From a virus, in IMG/VR virus record IMGVR_UViG_3300033146_002139, positions 1-64,000 of that record: DNA of 64,000 bases; one strand, given 5' to 3'. Below the pieces are notes generated by a model. That model was given only the letters and a program-made list of their open reading frames with translations, searched no databases and was not told the origin of the DNA. Position numbers and translations under genes: made by a program. This document shows, piece after piece, positions 50,823 to 59,815 of this stretch (position 1 is its first letter; the number at the start of each line of letters is the position of its first letter).

Positions 50823-51269
50823 ATGTATATAATAGTAATAATGATGATATATTTTATAGCACAAGGGATAATAGAAGGCCAACATTGGTCTAAGCCTAAA
50901 GTATATTCAGCATTTAATATTGATTATCACAGTTGGAGATTACTTGAAGTTTTTACTATATGGATAGGATTTTTTATTGCATATTTATTTATTCTTGATA
51001 TTAATAGTATATCTATAGATATACTACCTCCTTTTATCGGATTTGTAGGATATGGACTGTTAGGCAATTATGTTTACGAAAAATTTTTAAAAAAAGTATC
51101 TAAAGGGAGTTTTTTTAACTTAAGTACATCAAGAGATTATTTTTTAATTTTTAATTATAAATTCTTTTTTAATAAAAACCGATTTATTAAATTATTTCAT
51201 AAATATATCTATGAATTAAGCCTGATTTTATCTATAATATTTATTATTATAGGAGAACTTTATGTATAA
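50823..51269 (+). CDS. multi-span membrane protein
   Basis: 148 residues from ATG 50823 (SD AAAGGA). About four hydrophobic segments (MYIIVIMMIYFIAQGI; WIGFFIAYLFILDI; FIGFVGYGLLGNY; LSLILSIIFIIIG) and basic loops. Candidate holin-like or other membrane-modifying protein; not assignable. Confidence 0.6.
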   Translation: MYIIVIMMIYFIAQGIIEGQHWSKPKVYSAFNIDYHSWRLLEVFTIWIGFFIAYLFILDINSISIDILPPFIGFVGYGLLGNYVYEKFLKKVSKGSFFNLSTSRDYFLIFNYKFFFNKNRFIKLFHKYIYELSLILSIIFIIIGELYV

Positions 51270-51630
51270 CTGCGACGGATATAAAGAGCTAATATTAGAA
51301 AAAGAAAATTTATTAAAACTTAAAAAACAAATACTTGAAAAACTTATAGATTTGGCTGCTGTAAATAAAGCTAAAGCAATAGAAATAAAAGAATTACAAG
51401 ATAATATATATAATATACAAAAAGCTATAAAGACAAATAAAGATATAGTAAACAAATTAGACAGAAATATTGAAATACTTCTTAAAAAATATTTTTCATT
51501 AAAAGTTGCCATAGTTATTTTGGTCTTTTTTTTTAGTTTTGTAATGTTTACAGATAATACAACAATAACAAACCATAGTGAGATGAAAACGAATACTAAG
51601 TTAATTAAAGGACTTAAAAAGGAACCGTAA
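51262..51630 (+). CDS. coiled-coil protein with one membrane helix
   Basis: 122 residues, SD AGGAG. Residues 5-80 are a Lys/Glu/Ile coiled coil. A membrane helix follows (VAIVILVFFFSFVMF, about 85-100), then a short basic tail. Could belong to a spanin-like system. Confidence 0.62.
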   Translation: MYNCDGYKELILEKENLLKLKKQILEKLIDLAAVNKAKAIEIKELQDNIYNIQKAIKTNKDIVNKLDRNIEILLKKYFSLKVAIVILVFFFSFVMFTDNTTITNHSEMKTNTKLIKGLKKEP

Positions 51631-51762
51631 ATGAGTGATAAGTTATTAAAAGCATTTAACAGAGTAGTAAAAGAGTATGTAAAACAAAGAATATCCATAT
51701 ATGAATTAGATATGAAATTATATGCGATACGTTATTATGAAAAGATAGAAAGAAAACAATGA
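51631..51762 (+). CDS. small basic protein
   Basis: 43 residues from ATG 51631 (SD AAAGGA), with TGA overlapping the next ATG. Amphipathic and basic (RVVKEYVKQRISIYELDMK). Short but well placed and coupled. Confidence 0.55.
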   Translation: MSDKLLKAFNRVVKEYVKQRISIYELDMKLYAIRYYEKIERKQ

Positions 51763-51965
51763 AATCGAATAACAATATACATAAATTTTTTAGTATAAAA
51801 TTAATGTTAACTATTTTCTATACTGTACTATTCACATTTTTACTTAAAGAGAAAATGATAACAGAAACTCCATATGTGAATTTAATAACTATTATAATAA
51901 CCGTATATTTTACCGCAAATGTAGGAACAAAAGCTGTATCAAAATATACAAGAGGTAGTAAATGA
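51759..51965 (+). CDS. small membrane protein, holin-like
   Basis: 68 residues. Two hydrophobic segments (FSIKLMLTIFYTVLFTFLL and VNLITIIITVYFTANVG) with a basic tail. Size and topology resemble class II holins; unproven. Confidence 0.55.
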   Translation: MKSNNNIHKFFSIKLMLTIFYTVLFTFLLKEKMITETPYVNLITIIITVYFTANVGTKAVSKYTRGSK

Positions 51966-52561
51966 AAGTATCTAAATTTATTATATATATTATTATTATT
52001 ATAAGCATTTATATTCTTGGCTTCATATCCAACAAACAGGAAACTAAAATAGTTACAATACCTGATAGCTTAAAAATAACAAGCATGAAATTTCAGTTAG
52101 ATAGCATAAAGAAAAGTATAGTAGCTAAGGTAGATACATCTGAAAAAATAAAACCTAAAATAATAATTAAATGGTATCCTAAATATATAAAAGGCGATAC
52201 AATAAAAATCTTTCAAAAGGACACCGTATATAAAGCATTGTTTGAAATAAGCGATAAATATATAAAAATATGGGGACACACAGAATATCATACTTCCGCT
52301 AATAACACTTTTGACATACATTATATAATACATCCTAGAGATTTAAGAGCTGAAACATTTTGGACTAATGGTCAAATATTCACCGAAGTATACGAAGGAG
52401 ATATTAAGTTAAAAATTAAAAATAAAATTGATTACAAAGAATATAATCTTTACGTCAAAAGCTTAAAACCTAAATGGTACGAAGCTCCAATGTTTGTTAT
52501 TCCTGTAACTTTTACAGTGACACTGCTAGGAGTTTGGGGTCTTAACAATGCAATTGACTAA
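51962..52561 (+). CDS. membrane protein, possible spanin-like
   Basis: 199 residues, SD GAGGT. N-terminal helix (FIIYIIIIISIYILGF), a polar middle and a C-terminal hydrophobic stretch (FVIPVTFTVTLLGVWGL). Two-end anchoring and placement after a holin-like gene hint at envelope disruption; no endolysin is identified in the window. Confidence 0.55.
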   Translation: MKVSKFIIYIIIIISIYILGFISNKQETKIVTIPDSLKITSMKFQLDSIKKSIVAKVDTSEKIKPKIIIKWYPKYIKGDTIKIFQKDTVYKALFEISDKYIKIWGHTEYHTSANNTFDIHYIIHPRDLRAETFWTNGQIFTEVYEGDIKLKIKNKIDYKEYNLYVKSLKPKWYEAPMFVIPVTFTVTLLGVWGLNNAID

Positions 52562-52588
52562 ATAAAATTTGTTTAAGAGTGGAGGATT

Positions 52589-53365
52589 ATGAAGTACATA
52601 ACAAAAAAGATTAAAATGGATAAAGTTGAAATTGTATGCCTTGGAGATTGGCATTTAGGAGATTCAAATTTTGACGAAAGAAAAGCAAAGCAGTATATAG
52701 ATTATGTAAATAACAACGACAATGTTTTTGTCATCTGTATGGGAGATTTAGTTAACACAGCATTAAAAGGTAGTGTTAGTGATGTATACGGAAATAGGAT
52801 GACACCGAAAGAAGAAATAGACAAGATATGTTCTCAAGAGTATCTTGGAAGTATAGATAAAAGAAAGTTCATAGCCTTTACAGATGGTAATCACGAAGGA
52901 AGGCTTAAAAAAGAAACGTCAATAAGCTCAAGTGATATTATTGTAGATAGGTTAGGAATTAGAGATATTTATGCTCCAACAATCGGAGTTGTAAATGTGC
53001 AACTAAATCATAATAGTTACTACATATCGTTATCTCACGGAACAGGAGGAGGAAGCACTCTTGGAGGGAAAGCAAACAGACTTGACAAGCTTTCTTCTAT
53101 AATAGCCGGATGTGATATTATAATGATGGGGCACACTCATCAAGGAATGCATATCCTTAAGTCACAATTTGTAGTAGATAAAAAACATGAAAAAGTAGTA
53201 GAACAAAAAACCCATCTCATCAACACAGGCAGTTTGCTGAAATACGAAGGAGGCTATGCCGAAAGAATGAATCTTATGCCGGTAACATTAGGGTTGGCAA
53301 TTATAGGGCTAACAGCAGGAGGAAAGAGAATTCCTAAAAAAATAACAGCTAGATGGCATATTTAA
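52589..53365 (+). CDS. calcineurin-like metallophosphoesterase
   Basis: 258 residues, SD GGAGGA. Motifs in order: GDWH (19-22), GDLVN (52-56), GNHE (about 98-101), SHG, and MGHTHQ: the full metal-binding set of the family. Substrate unknown (nucleotides, RNA ends or protein). Unexpected between membrane and head genes. Confidence 0.88.
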   Translation: MKYITKKIKMDKVEIVCLGDWHLGDSNFDERKAKQYIDYVNNNDNVFVICMGDLVNTALKGSVSDVYGNRMTPKEEIDKICSQEYLGSIDKRKFIAFTDGNHEGRLKKETSISSSDIIVDRLGIRDIYAPTIGVVNVQLNHNSYYISLSHGTGGGSTLGGKANRLDKLSSIIAGCDIIMMGHTHQGMHILKSQFVVDKKHEKVVEQKTHLINTGSLLKYEGGYAERMNLMPVTLGLAIIGLTAGGKRIPKKITARWHI

Positions 53366-53381
53366 CTATAAAGGAGAAGAG

Positions 53382-53984
53382 ATGCTTGAGTTTGATTCTA
53401 ATGAAGAAATATATTTTTCGTGGTACCTAGATGAATTGCTAAAAAGTGGATTTATAAGAAAATGGAAACTACATCCAATAACATTTGAATTGTCAGATAA
53501 AAAAACATATGCATGGAATGAACAGCTAAAAACAAAAGTAAAAATAAAAGAACAGACATTGTTTCAGCCGCATAACTACACACCTGACTTCTTGATAGAG
53601 TGGACAGAAAAAGCCAGAAGCTTATTTTTCAATTCTACAGAAGATAGGGCTAATTTAAAAAACGTTCCATTTATTTCACAAAAATTAGCAAACGAACATG
53701 GAGACGAAGTTGAAACCACTATAATAGATATAAAACCAACTTTCGACCAAAATAATATGACAAGATTATTTTCTATAAATCAAAAATGGGTATATGATAA
53801 ATTAGGGGTTTATGTTCAAAAGATAATACCACTGAGCAGTAAAAAACCAAAAGTAAAAGGGTTGTTTGAAAAAACTTTTGTTCCAACAAAATACCTTCTT
53901 ACAGATAAAAGTAAAAAAGCAAGAAAGATAAATTTCAAAATAAAACAATTAAAACAATTTCTAATGGAGGCTTATAATGTCTAG
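53382..53984 (+). CDS. PD-(D/E)XK nuclease-like protein
   Basis: 200 residues, SD AAAGGAG. An FDSNEEIYFSWYLDELL helix is followed by a strand (KLHPITFEL), then YTPDFLIEW and TIIDIKPTF. The S-x-E helix, the PDF and the D-x-K strands are the core of PD-(D/E)XK nucleases of the DUF1064 type. Possible role in DNA processing near packaging; activity not proven. Confidence 0.75.
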   Translation: MLEFDSNEEIYFSWYLDELLKSGFIRKWKLHPITFELSDKKTYAWNEQLKTKVKIKEQTLFQPHNYTPDFLIEWTEKARSLFFNSTEDRANLKNVPFISQKLANEHGDEVETTIIDIKPTFDQNNMTRLFSINQKWVYDKLGVYVQKIIPLSSKKPKVKGLFEKTFVPTKYLLTDKSKKARKINFKIKQLKQFLMEAYNV

Positions 53985-54702
53985 TGTGTTTAAAACAGAT
54001 ATTAAAAAAACTATAGCTGATAGCTTATTGGCTCAAAAAATCAGCCCAGAACAATCATCTCAACTCAATGCACTAATAGAGAGTATGTCGTTGTTAAACT
54101 ACAAAGAGATAAATTACACCGATTTTGACAAAGAAAATTCAAATGGTATAATCTTCTCGGATAACGACAGAGTGGCAGGATACGCAATAGCAGCTCCTGT
54201 AAAATACGGAAACACGGTAGAAGAGTCTATCTTTACTGCAGACCCAATTAACACTCTAACAACAACACGAACAGAAATTTCAAATGTTGTAATAAAATCG
54301 CAAGATGGATTAACTATGTATACAGAAACTACCGATTATACATTTGACTCAACCACTGGAGTTATTACTAGAATAACTGCTGCTCTTGGAGGTAATATTA
54401 CAGACGCAGAAGCTGTTTCAATATCTTACTTTTCAAGTGAAAATGTAACACCTGGAACTGCAACACTCCAAACAAAAGTCATTAATATTGGAGCTTCAAT
54501 GATAAAAGCTATCAAGTTAAATGCGGTAGATGAAAATGTAGAACTTCAACTTAGTAAAGATGGAATAAGTTATTTCAACGTTCCTTCTTACAATATTTTT
54601 GAAGAAATTCTAGAAACTGAAGAATTATATATTCGAGTCATTGTGCCTGCGGGAAACAGTATTAGAAATATAATAGTATCTTACGAAAAAATAATTAAAT
54701 AA
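53977..54702 (+). CDS. virion protein, head or neck accessory
   Basis: 241 residues, SD GGAGG. Beta-rich; TMYTETTDYTFDSTTGVITR is a fibre-like hairpin repeat. Overlaps the nuclease gene by 8 bp and directly precedes the decoration protein. Function unknown. Confidence 0.62.
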   Translation: MSSVFKTDIKKTIADSLLAQKISPEQSSQLNALIESMSLLNYKEINYTDFDKENSNGIIFSDNDRVAGYAIAAPVKYGNTVEESIFTADPINTLTTTRTEISNVVIKSQDGLTMYTETTDYTFDSTTGVITRITAALGGNITDAEAVSISYFSSENVTPGTATLQTKVINIGASMIKAIKLNAVDENVELQLSKDGISYFNVPSYNIFEEILETEELYIRVIVPAGNSIRNIIVSYEKIIK

Positions 54703-54706
54703 ATAC

Positions 54707-54735
54707 TTGATTTTTTAACAAATATTTCTTATTTT
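54707..54735 (+). promoter_or_regulatory. late promoter for the capsid genes
   Basis: TTGATT, 17-bp spacer, TATTTT. The 5' leader contains a GTCTGAA/TTCAGAC hairpin at 54744-54761 that could stabilise the capsid message. Confidence 0.6.
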
Positions 54736-54809
54736 TAACATATGTCTGAAATAGTTCAGACCTTACCCCTTAAATAAGAAGAAAAAAAAGATTATAAAGG
54801 AGATTACAA

Positions 54810-55217
54810 ATGGCCGAATATAATGCAAAACTAGGAAGTCAAACAACTTCTCATGTTGAGATTTTACAGAGCTTAGGAAACTTTCCATATTTACAGCAAA
54901 ACTTTGAAGGACCCGAAACTGCTGGTGTAGCAGATGTTCTTGTTCTAGCAATTGGAGATGCTTTAAAAATGGTTGCAGGAAAAATAGAAAGATATCAAGA
55001 TGGTGATACTGAAGACATCTTTGCTGTTGCTGCTGAGTCTTATGATTCTACAGTGTTAAACACTACTGGAGCACCTGCTGGACACATTGATACATATGCT
55101 TTTGGTTGTCTAAAAAAAGATTCAATTTTTAAGTTAGACGGACCTGGAACTGGTAGAGAGCTTCTGTCAAGTACTGATTTAATCAAAGCAAAGAAAATGG
55201 GACTTTATCTTTTATAA
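54810..55217 (+). CDS. capsid decoration protein
   Basis: 135 residues, SD AAAGGAG. Ala/Gly/Asp-rich beta protein with ADVLVLAIGDALKMVAG and a central DIFAVAAESYDS. Size, composition and position immediately before a gpE-type capsid fit gpD-like decoration/stabilisation proteins. Confidence 0.75.
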   Translation: MAEYNAKLGSQTTSHVEILQSLGNFPYLQQNFEGPETAGVADVLVLAIGDALKMVAGKIERYQDGDTEDIFAVAAESYDSTVLNTTGAPAGHIDTYAFGCLKKDSIFKLDGPGTGRELLSSTDLIKAKKMGLYLL

Positions 55218-55283
55218 GATATAGTTTTATATAAAATTTAATACATATTTTATTATGTAGATTAATATTAAGGAGAATACAAA

Positions 55284-56294
55284 ATGGCTTTACAAATTGA
55301 CTTAGATAGATATTTTACTGCAGAGGCAATTGGGCAAGTTCTATATGACGCAGAGCCTGTTAGAACTCCAATATGGAGCAGAGTGTTTAGTAAGACTAAA
55401 CAACATCCACTTCCTCACATAAGTAAAAAAACTTTTGTTGAAACTACTGGTAATATTCCGGTAATAAAAAGAGGTTCGAGCTCTATTGGTGTTTATGACG
55501 GTGAAGATACTGTTGATTTATTTGACCCACAACCTTTAGCAGTTAATACTATTATAAAAGCAAGTGACTTTTTAAACCTTCAAATGGTTGGTGATGAATC
55601 AACTCTTCAAGATTGGGTAGCTGATAAGCTTTCAATGTTAAGAGACAGAATCTTTACTACTATTGAAGCTTTATGTATCCAAGCTTTTGTTGATGGTGAG
55701 ATTAACTATGCTATCAAGATTTACGAAGGAGACCTTGGTGATTACAAAGTTAACTTTGGTAATTTAATTCCAGTTCCTGTAGCATTTACAGGTGTTTGGG
55801 GTGGTGCTACGATTGAAAACATTTTCAAGGACATTTTAGTCTTGAAAAATGCAATCAAGAAGCATACTAGATATGGTTCTACTATTGGTATCTTAGCAGG
55901 TGAAACAGCTTTCTATACTTTAGTAGGAAAAGCTGAAGGAATGATGACTTCGACTACAGTTAATATGAGAATTGAAGAAGACACTGTTCTTATCAATGGT
56001 ACTAAAATAGAGTATATGGGCGATGCTGGATATACTGATTTAAAAACTGGTGCTTGGGTTGATGCTATTGGAACTAATGATATAGTTCTTTTTGCAGAAG
56101 ACGCTCCGTTCCAATTAAACTATCTAGCAATTGATGACTTTGATGCTATTACAGGTGGTCCTCAAGTTGTTGCTAGAAGCTTCTTCCCTAAGTCAATCAG
56201 GCAAGATGACCCTAGTGGATACAAGATTCTAGTACAATCGAAACCATTTCCTATGAGTGTTCCTTTGGCTACCCTGAAGGTAACTGTAATTTAG
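55284..56294 (+). CDS. major capsid protein, gpE-like
   Basis: 336 residues, SD AAGGAG. The phage_cap_E layout is visible: DLDRYFTAEAIGQVLYDAEP...RTPIWSRVF, VIKRGSSSIGV, DRIFTTIEALCIQAFVDGE, and a C-terminal QVVARSFFPKSIR. HK97-fold shell protein; strongly translated by its leader. Confidence 0.88.
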   Translation: MALQIDLDRYFTAEAIGQVLYDAEPVRTPIWSRVFSKTKQHPLPHISKKTFVETTGNIPVIKRGSSSIGVYDGEDTVDLFDPQPLAVNTIIKASDFLNLQMVGDESTLQDWVADKLSMLRDRIFTTIEALCIQAFVDGEINYAIKIYEGDLGDYKVNFGNLIPVPVAFTGVWGGATIENIFKDILVLKNAIKKHTRYGSTIGILAGETAFYTLVGKAEGMMTSTTVNMRIEEDTVLINGTKIEYMGDAGYTDLKTGAWVDAIGTNDIVLFAEDAPFQLNYLAIDDFDAITGGPQVVARSFFPKSIRQDDPSGYKILVQSKPFPMSVPLATLKVTVI

Positions 56295-56314
56295 AGGTAC
56301 CTTGATAATAATGG

Positions 56315-56343
56315 TTGACATTTATTAAACAAATCCCTATATT
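56315..56343 (+). promoter_or_regulatory. promoter inside the homing-endonuclease leader
   Basis: TTGACA, 17-bp spacer, TATATT. The -10 hexamer is the first half of the left arm of the hairpin at 56334-56385, so RNA started here lacks that arm. Confidence 0.7.
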
Positions 56344-56385
56344 GTTGTTAGTGTGAAATTACTCGCATTGACAACAATATAAGGA
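56334..56385 (+). promoter_or_regulatory. RBS-masking hairpin
   Basis: TATATTGTTGT (56338-56348) pairs with ACAACAATATA (56371-56381), 11 bp. After a single mismatch TCC (334-336) pairs with GGA (383-385) of the SD AAGGAG. In read-through RNA the SD would be blocked. Confidence 0.65.
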
Positions 56386-56393
56386 GATTTAAA

Positions 56394-57500
56394 ATGACAG
56401 AACAATGGAAAAGTATTAAAGGATTCGAGAACTACGAAATAAGCAACGCAGGTAATGCAAGAAAAAAAGAAGAAACACTAATAAGAAGTGATGGAAAGCC
56501 ATACACATTCGAGTTAAAGGTTTTAAAGCAAGAATTACTAGGAAATGGACTCTTGCGAATTGTTCTTAAAAATAGCCATAAAGTTAAAAAGCGAATTAAA
56601 GTACATATTTTAGTTGCTGAATACTTTGTTGATAAGAATGACAACGATAATATCATAAGTCATGTTGACGGAAACTTACAAAATAATAATGCATCAAACT
56701 TAAAGTGGAGCCATAGAAGTGTTAGGCAGAAAAAAATACTTAAACCTTTAAGCGATAAAAAAGATGATGCTAAAAACGGTATTTTTTGGAAAGCTGTAAA
56801 AAACTTTGAGGGGTTTTACGAAGTTAGTAATATGGGTACAATTAGAAGCCTAGATAGAGTTGTTAATGATTTAAGATGGGGGTCTAGTTTTGTAAAGGGA
56901 CAAATTCTTAATCCAGAAAAAACAGCATCGTTAAGTGTTAGATTGTCAAATAACAGTATATCTAAAAAAAGATTTAAAGTACAAGATTTAGTTTGCAATG
57001 CTTTTATCAGAGACATCGAATTTAATGAGTATATATTATTTAAAAACAACAATAGACACGACTGTTCAGTTTTCAATATAGAAATAGAAAAGATAAAAGA
57101 AACAAGAGTAACGAAACATCTTGAACAAGAAAAAATGCTTGAAGGGGAAATATGGAAAACAGTACCTTTTGCACTTAAATATCAAATATCATCGAAAGGA
57201 AGAGTTAGAAGTTCTTTTGGAAGACTAATGTCTTTATCTAACTCTCAGGATTATACAAGTGTATCTGTAATAACAGACGAGAAAAAACACAAAACAATTC
57301 GTGTTCACAGATTAGTAGCAACCACATTTATAGCTAACCCTGAAAATAAGCTTGTAGTTAACCATAAGAATGGGGATAAAAGCGACAATAGAGTAGAAAA
57401 TTTAGAATGGCTAACACAATCAGAAAATGTATTACATGCTCATAATAATAACCTGTATGGCAGAAATAAAAACAATAAAAAAGAAAATAAAGAAAAATAA
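56394..57500 (+). CDS. homing endonuclease with three NUMOD4/HNH units
   Basis: 368 residues. Three repeats each begin W-K-x-(I/V)...Y-x-(I/V)-S-x-x-G-x-x-R: about 4-105, 130-235 and 250-350. Unit 1 has SHVDGNLQNNNASNLKW, unit 3 has NHKNGDKSDNRVENLEW (both HNH_3-type with H-x-x-G-x-x-x-N-N). Unit 2 has FKNNNRHDCSVFNIEI and lacks the catalytic His. Inserted directly behind the capsid gene. Basic and modular, a free-standing mobile element. Confidence 0.85.
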   Translation: MTEQWKSIKGFENYEISNAGNARKKEETLIRSDGKPYTFELKVLKQELLGNGLLRIVLKNSHKVKKRIKVHILVAEYFVDKNDNDNIISHVDGNLQNNNASNLKWSHRSVRQKKILKPLSDKKDDAKNGIFWKAVKNFEGFYEVSNMGTIRSLDRVVNDLRWGSSFVKGQILNPEKTASLSVRLSNNSISKKRFKVQDLVCNAFIRDIEFNEYILFKNNNRHDCSVFNIEIEKIKETRVTKHLEQEKMLEGEIWKTVPFALKYQISSKGRVRSSFGRLMSLSNSQDYTSVSVITDEKKHKTIRVHRLVATTFIANPENKLVVNHKNGDKSDNRVENLEWLTQSENVLHAHNNNLYGRNKNNKKENKEK

Positions 57501-57502
57501 AA

Positions 57503-57904
57503 ATGGCATTATTACTAACAGCAGAAACACTTAGAGAAGAACTAGGTTCTCACAACTATAGAATGCTTACTCAGAACGACGATGAGAATGCGGAAAAAGC
57601 ACTAAGAAAGGCAAAGATATTTGTTGCTTCTGTATTCAAAAGAGCCAACAAAGAATCTGACTACGACGAACTTGATGACAGCACTTCAGAAGCAGTAGTA
57701 TTTAGGGCATTATTTGAACTTTATGTTAAGGTTAAGCAATATGACTACGCAACAAAAGCAAGAAATGAGAGCCAGGCTATTCTCATAAACATATTAGGAG
57801 CTGTGGCAGATATCTATACAGACGATAATATGGTAGGAAACAGTAGAAGTAAAACAACAATTTCCTCTATAAAGGGAAAATCTAAGTGGAACGGATACTC
57901 TTAA
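57503..57904 (+). CDS. head-tail connector-like protein
   Basis: 133 residues. Helical: ENAEKALRKAKIFVASVFKRANKES and VFRALFELYVKVKQYDYATKARNE, the size and composition of DUF1320/gp6-type connectors. Weak SD. Assignment rests mainly on position. Confidence 0.62.
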   Translation: MALLLTAETLREELGSHNYRMLTQNDDENAEKALRKAKIFVASVFKRANKESDYDELDDSTSEAVVFRALFELYVKVKQYDYATKARNESQAILINILGAVADIYTDDNMVGNSRSKTTISSIKGKSKWNGYS

Positions 57905-57913
57905 GGACATAAT

Positions 57914-58504
57914 ATGGACATGAAAAATGCAGTAGATTTAGCAAAAAAACTTTGTTCTCATGAAGTTAGTATTGCAGGGAAAATAGAAAATGGGTTAATT
58001 CCAGCGAATTCTGAATTAAGCATCAGGATTGGCCCGAAAGAATTCAGGCGCTATTATAATTATCCGGAAAAGATAAATATAACATCAACTGCAATTGGAG
58101 CTACTGTTGAAACAACTACTATTACAGTAGACATCAACCCTCTCTTACTCAACCACGATGATATAATCATATCGGAAACTGTTAATTACGAGGGGATTCA
58201 TGAGGTTGCTAGATACAACAAATTGAGCAAATCGTTTGATATTGAAATGCCTTTTGTCGGAACAGAAACAGGAACTATTACAAATTACACACTAGATACA
58301 ATCAGAACTGCGCATGCGTGGTTTATTTTATATTTCTCAACTTTTACATTACAAGAGCTAAAGGCAAATGTAGTGATACCTTTATCTGAAACATTCGACA
58401 AAGGAAAGGTTGAGGTGTTCAAGCAAACTGAAATAGAAATATTAAGAAATGACTATCTTAGAAATGCCTTAGTGATAATAGGACAATTAAATGCAATTGT
58501 ATAG
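57914..58504 (+). CDS. putative neck/tail completion protein
   Basis: 196 residues. Beta-rich with ITSTAIGATVETTTITVDINP and a helical C-terminal end. Overlaps the next gene. Position between connector and gp10-like gene is the main evidence. Confidence 0.6.
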   Translation: MDMKNAVDLAKKLCSHEVSIAGKIENGLIPANSELSIRIGPKEFRRYYNYPEKINITSTAIGATVETTTITVDINPLLLNHDDIIISETVNYEGIHEVARYNKLSKSFDIEMPFVGTETGTITNYTLDTIRTAHAWFILYFSTFTLQELKANVVIPLSETFDKGKVEVFKQTEIEILRNDYLRNALVIIGQLNAIV

Positions 58505-59123
58505 AAAGAGGCATTCTATTGATACTGTTCTTCACAAGGTTAACGGTCGGTTGCATGGTGACTTAGCCGATATACTAGAAGAAGACGTAAGAGTTTTCTG
58601 TAAAAATGTAGTAACTTATTCTGAAATTCTTTTAAAAAAGAAAGGTAGATATGCCACGAAGCAGTTGTATCGTTCTTTACAATACAGGATGTCTAAAGTT
58701 CAAAAAGACGGAGAGTCAAAATTAAGAGCCACCGTATCTGCAAATGCGAAAGCAAAAGGAAACCGTTTCCGTTATGGAAATACGATAGGATACGGATTTA
58801 GAGCTGACGCTGAAAAAGTACCTGTAGACCCTGAAGGAATTAGAGCATGGGTAAAAGCTAAAAGAATCAAAGGATGGAAAAGAAGGGTTAAAGACTCTTC
58901 TGGTCAATACAAGGATACTGATAATATTCTGTCGGAAGAACAAATATCAAGATTAATTACTGCTTCACTGTTAAAACGGGGTAGGTTTGAAAAGTTAGCA
59001 GAAGATGGAGATAGATTTTTTCATAAGGCTTTTAATAAACATATAAAAGACCTTAGACCGACTATAGAAAAACATGTTAAAAAAAATGTAACAAAGTATA
59101 TTAACGAAGTATTTGGAAAATAA
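58491..59123 (+). CDS. putative tail completion / virion morphogenesis protein
   Basis: 210 residues, very basic (GRLHGDLADILEEDVRVFCK; WVKAKRIKGWKRRVKDSS). Resembles in size and charge the Mu gpG/HK97 gp10-type minor tail proteins. Its stop overlaps the next ATG by one base. Confidence 0.62.
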   Translation: MQLYRKRHSIDTVLHKVNGRLHGDLADILEEDVRVFCKNVVTYSEILLKKKGRYATKQLYRSLQYRMSKVQKDGESKLRATVSANAKAKGNRFRYGNTIGYGFRADAEKVPVDPEGIRAWVKAKRIKGWKRRVKDSSGQYKDTDNILSEEQISRLITASLLKRGRFEKLAEDGDRFFHKAFNKHIKDLRPTIEKHVKKNVTKYINEVFGK

Positions 59124-59815
59124 TGAGTTCAGAAATGATTACATATGAAACTCCGGAAGAAACCAGAGACAAATTCATAGACTCGATTGACCTAGAAGTC
59201 AGTGGCATTCCATTGTTTAATAGAAACGTGCAAATAATAAACATGACCGACTCAACCAAAAGTCCTGGCAAAATGACTACTATAATAGTTAACAGGCCTT
59301 TGAATAAGGTAGAGTCTGATTCTGTATATGTATCAGGAACTTTAAGCTGTGATGGCTCGAAAGTTATATACAATCTCTCAGATGACAGAAAGTCGTTTGA
59401 CATAGATGTTGTTTACACCTCGCCTCAAGGTGGGGAAATAGACGGAACAGGACAATTTTATGGCGAAGACATAGAGGATGATGAGCAAAAAAATCTTCCT
59501 TGTATAGTCGTCGCTGGAGAAGAGACTGATTTTGTCGAAGATAATACTAATCAAACATCATTAACAAAGGTATTATTCTTATATGATTTTATAATATATT
59601 CAGACGATATAAATAATTATAAAGGGTCAACAAAAAGAGAAAGACTTAAGAGTGCTAAAAAATTCGTATGGAATGTAGCATTCAATATATTCAGAACGGC
59701 TAGGGGTAAGCAATTTGATATAAGTGTTGAAAATCTATATGTTGACGGATATGTGACAAATAAAACCACAGAAATAGCGATAGCTCACTGTGAATTAAAA
59801 ATATACCAAAAATAA
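59123..59815 (+). CDS. putative tail terminator or neck protein
   Basis: 230 residues. Alpha/beta with LPCIVVAGEETDFVEDNTNQ, YVDGYVTNKTTEIAIAHCEL near the end, similar in outline to tail-terminator folds. Located just before the tail tube, where gpU-like proteins are found. Confidence 0.6.
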   Translation: MSSEMITYETPEETRDKFIDSIDLEVSGIPLFNRNVQIINMTDSTKSPGKMTTIIVNRPLNKVESDSVYVSGTLSCDGSKVIYNLSDDRKSFDIDVVYTSPQGGEIDGTGQFYGEDIEDDEQKNLPCIVVAGEETDFVEDNTNQTSLTKVLFLYDFIIYSDDINNYKGSTKRERLKSAKKFVWNVAFNIFRTARGKQFDISVENLYVDGYVTNKTTEIAIAHCELKIYQK

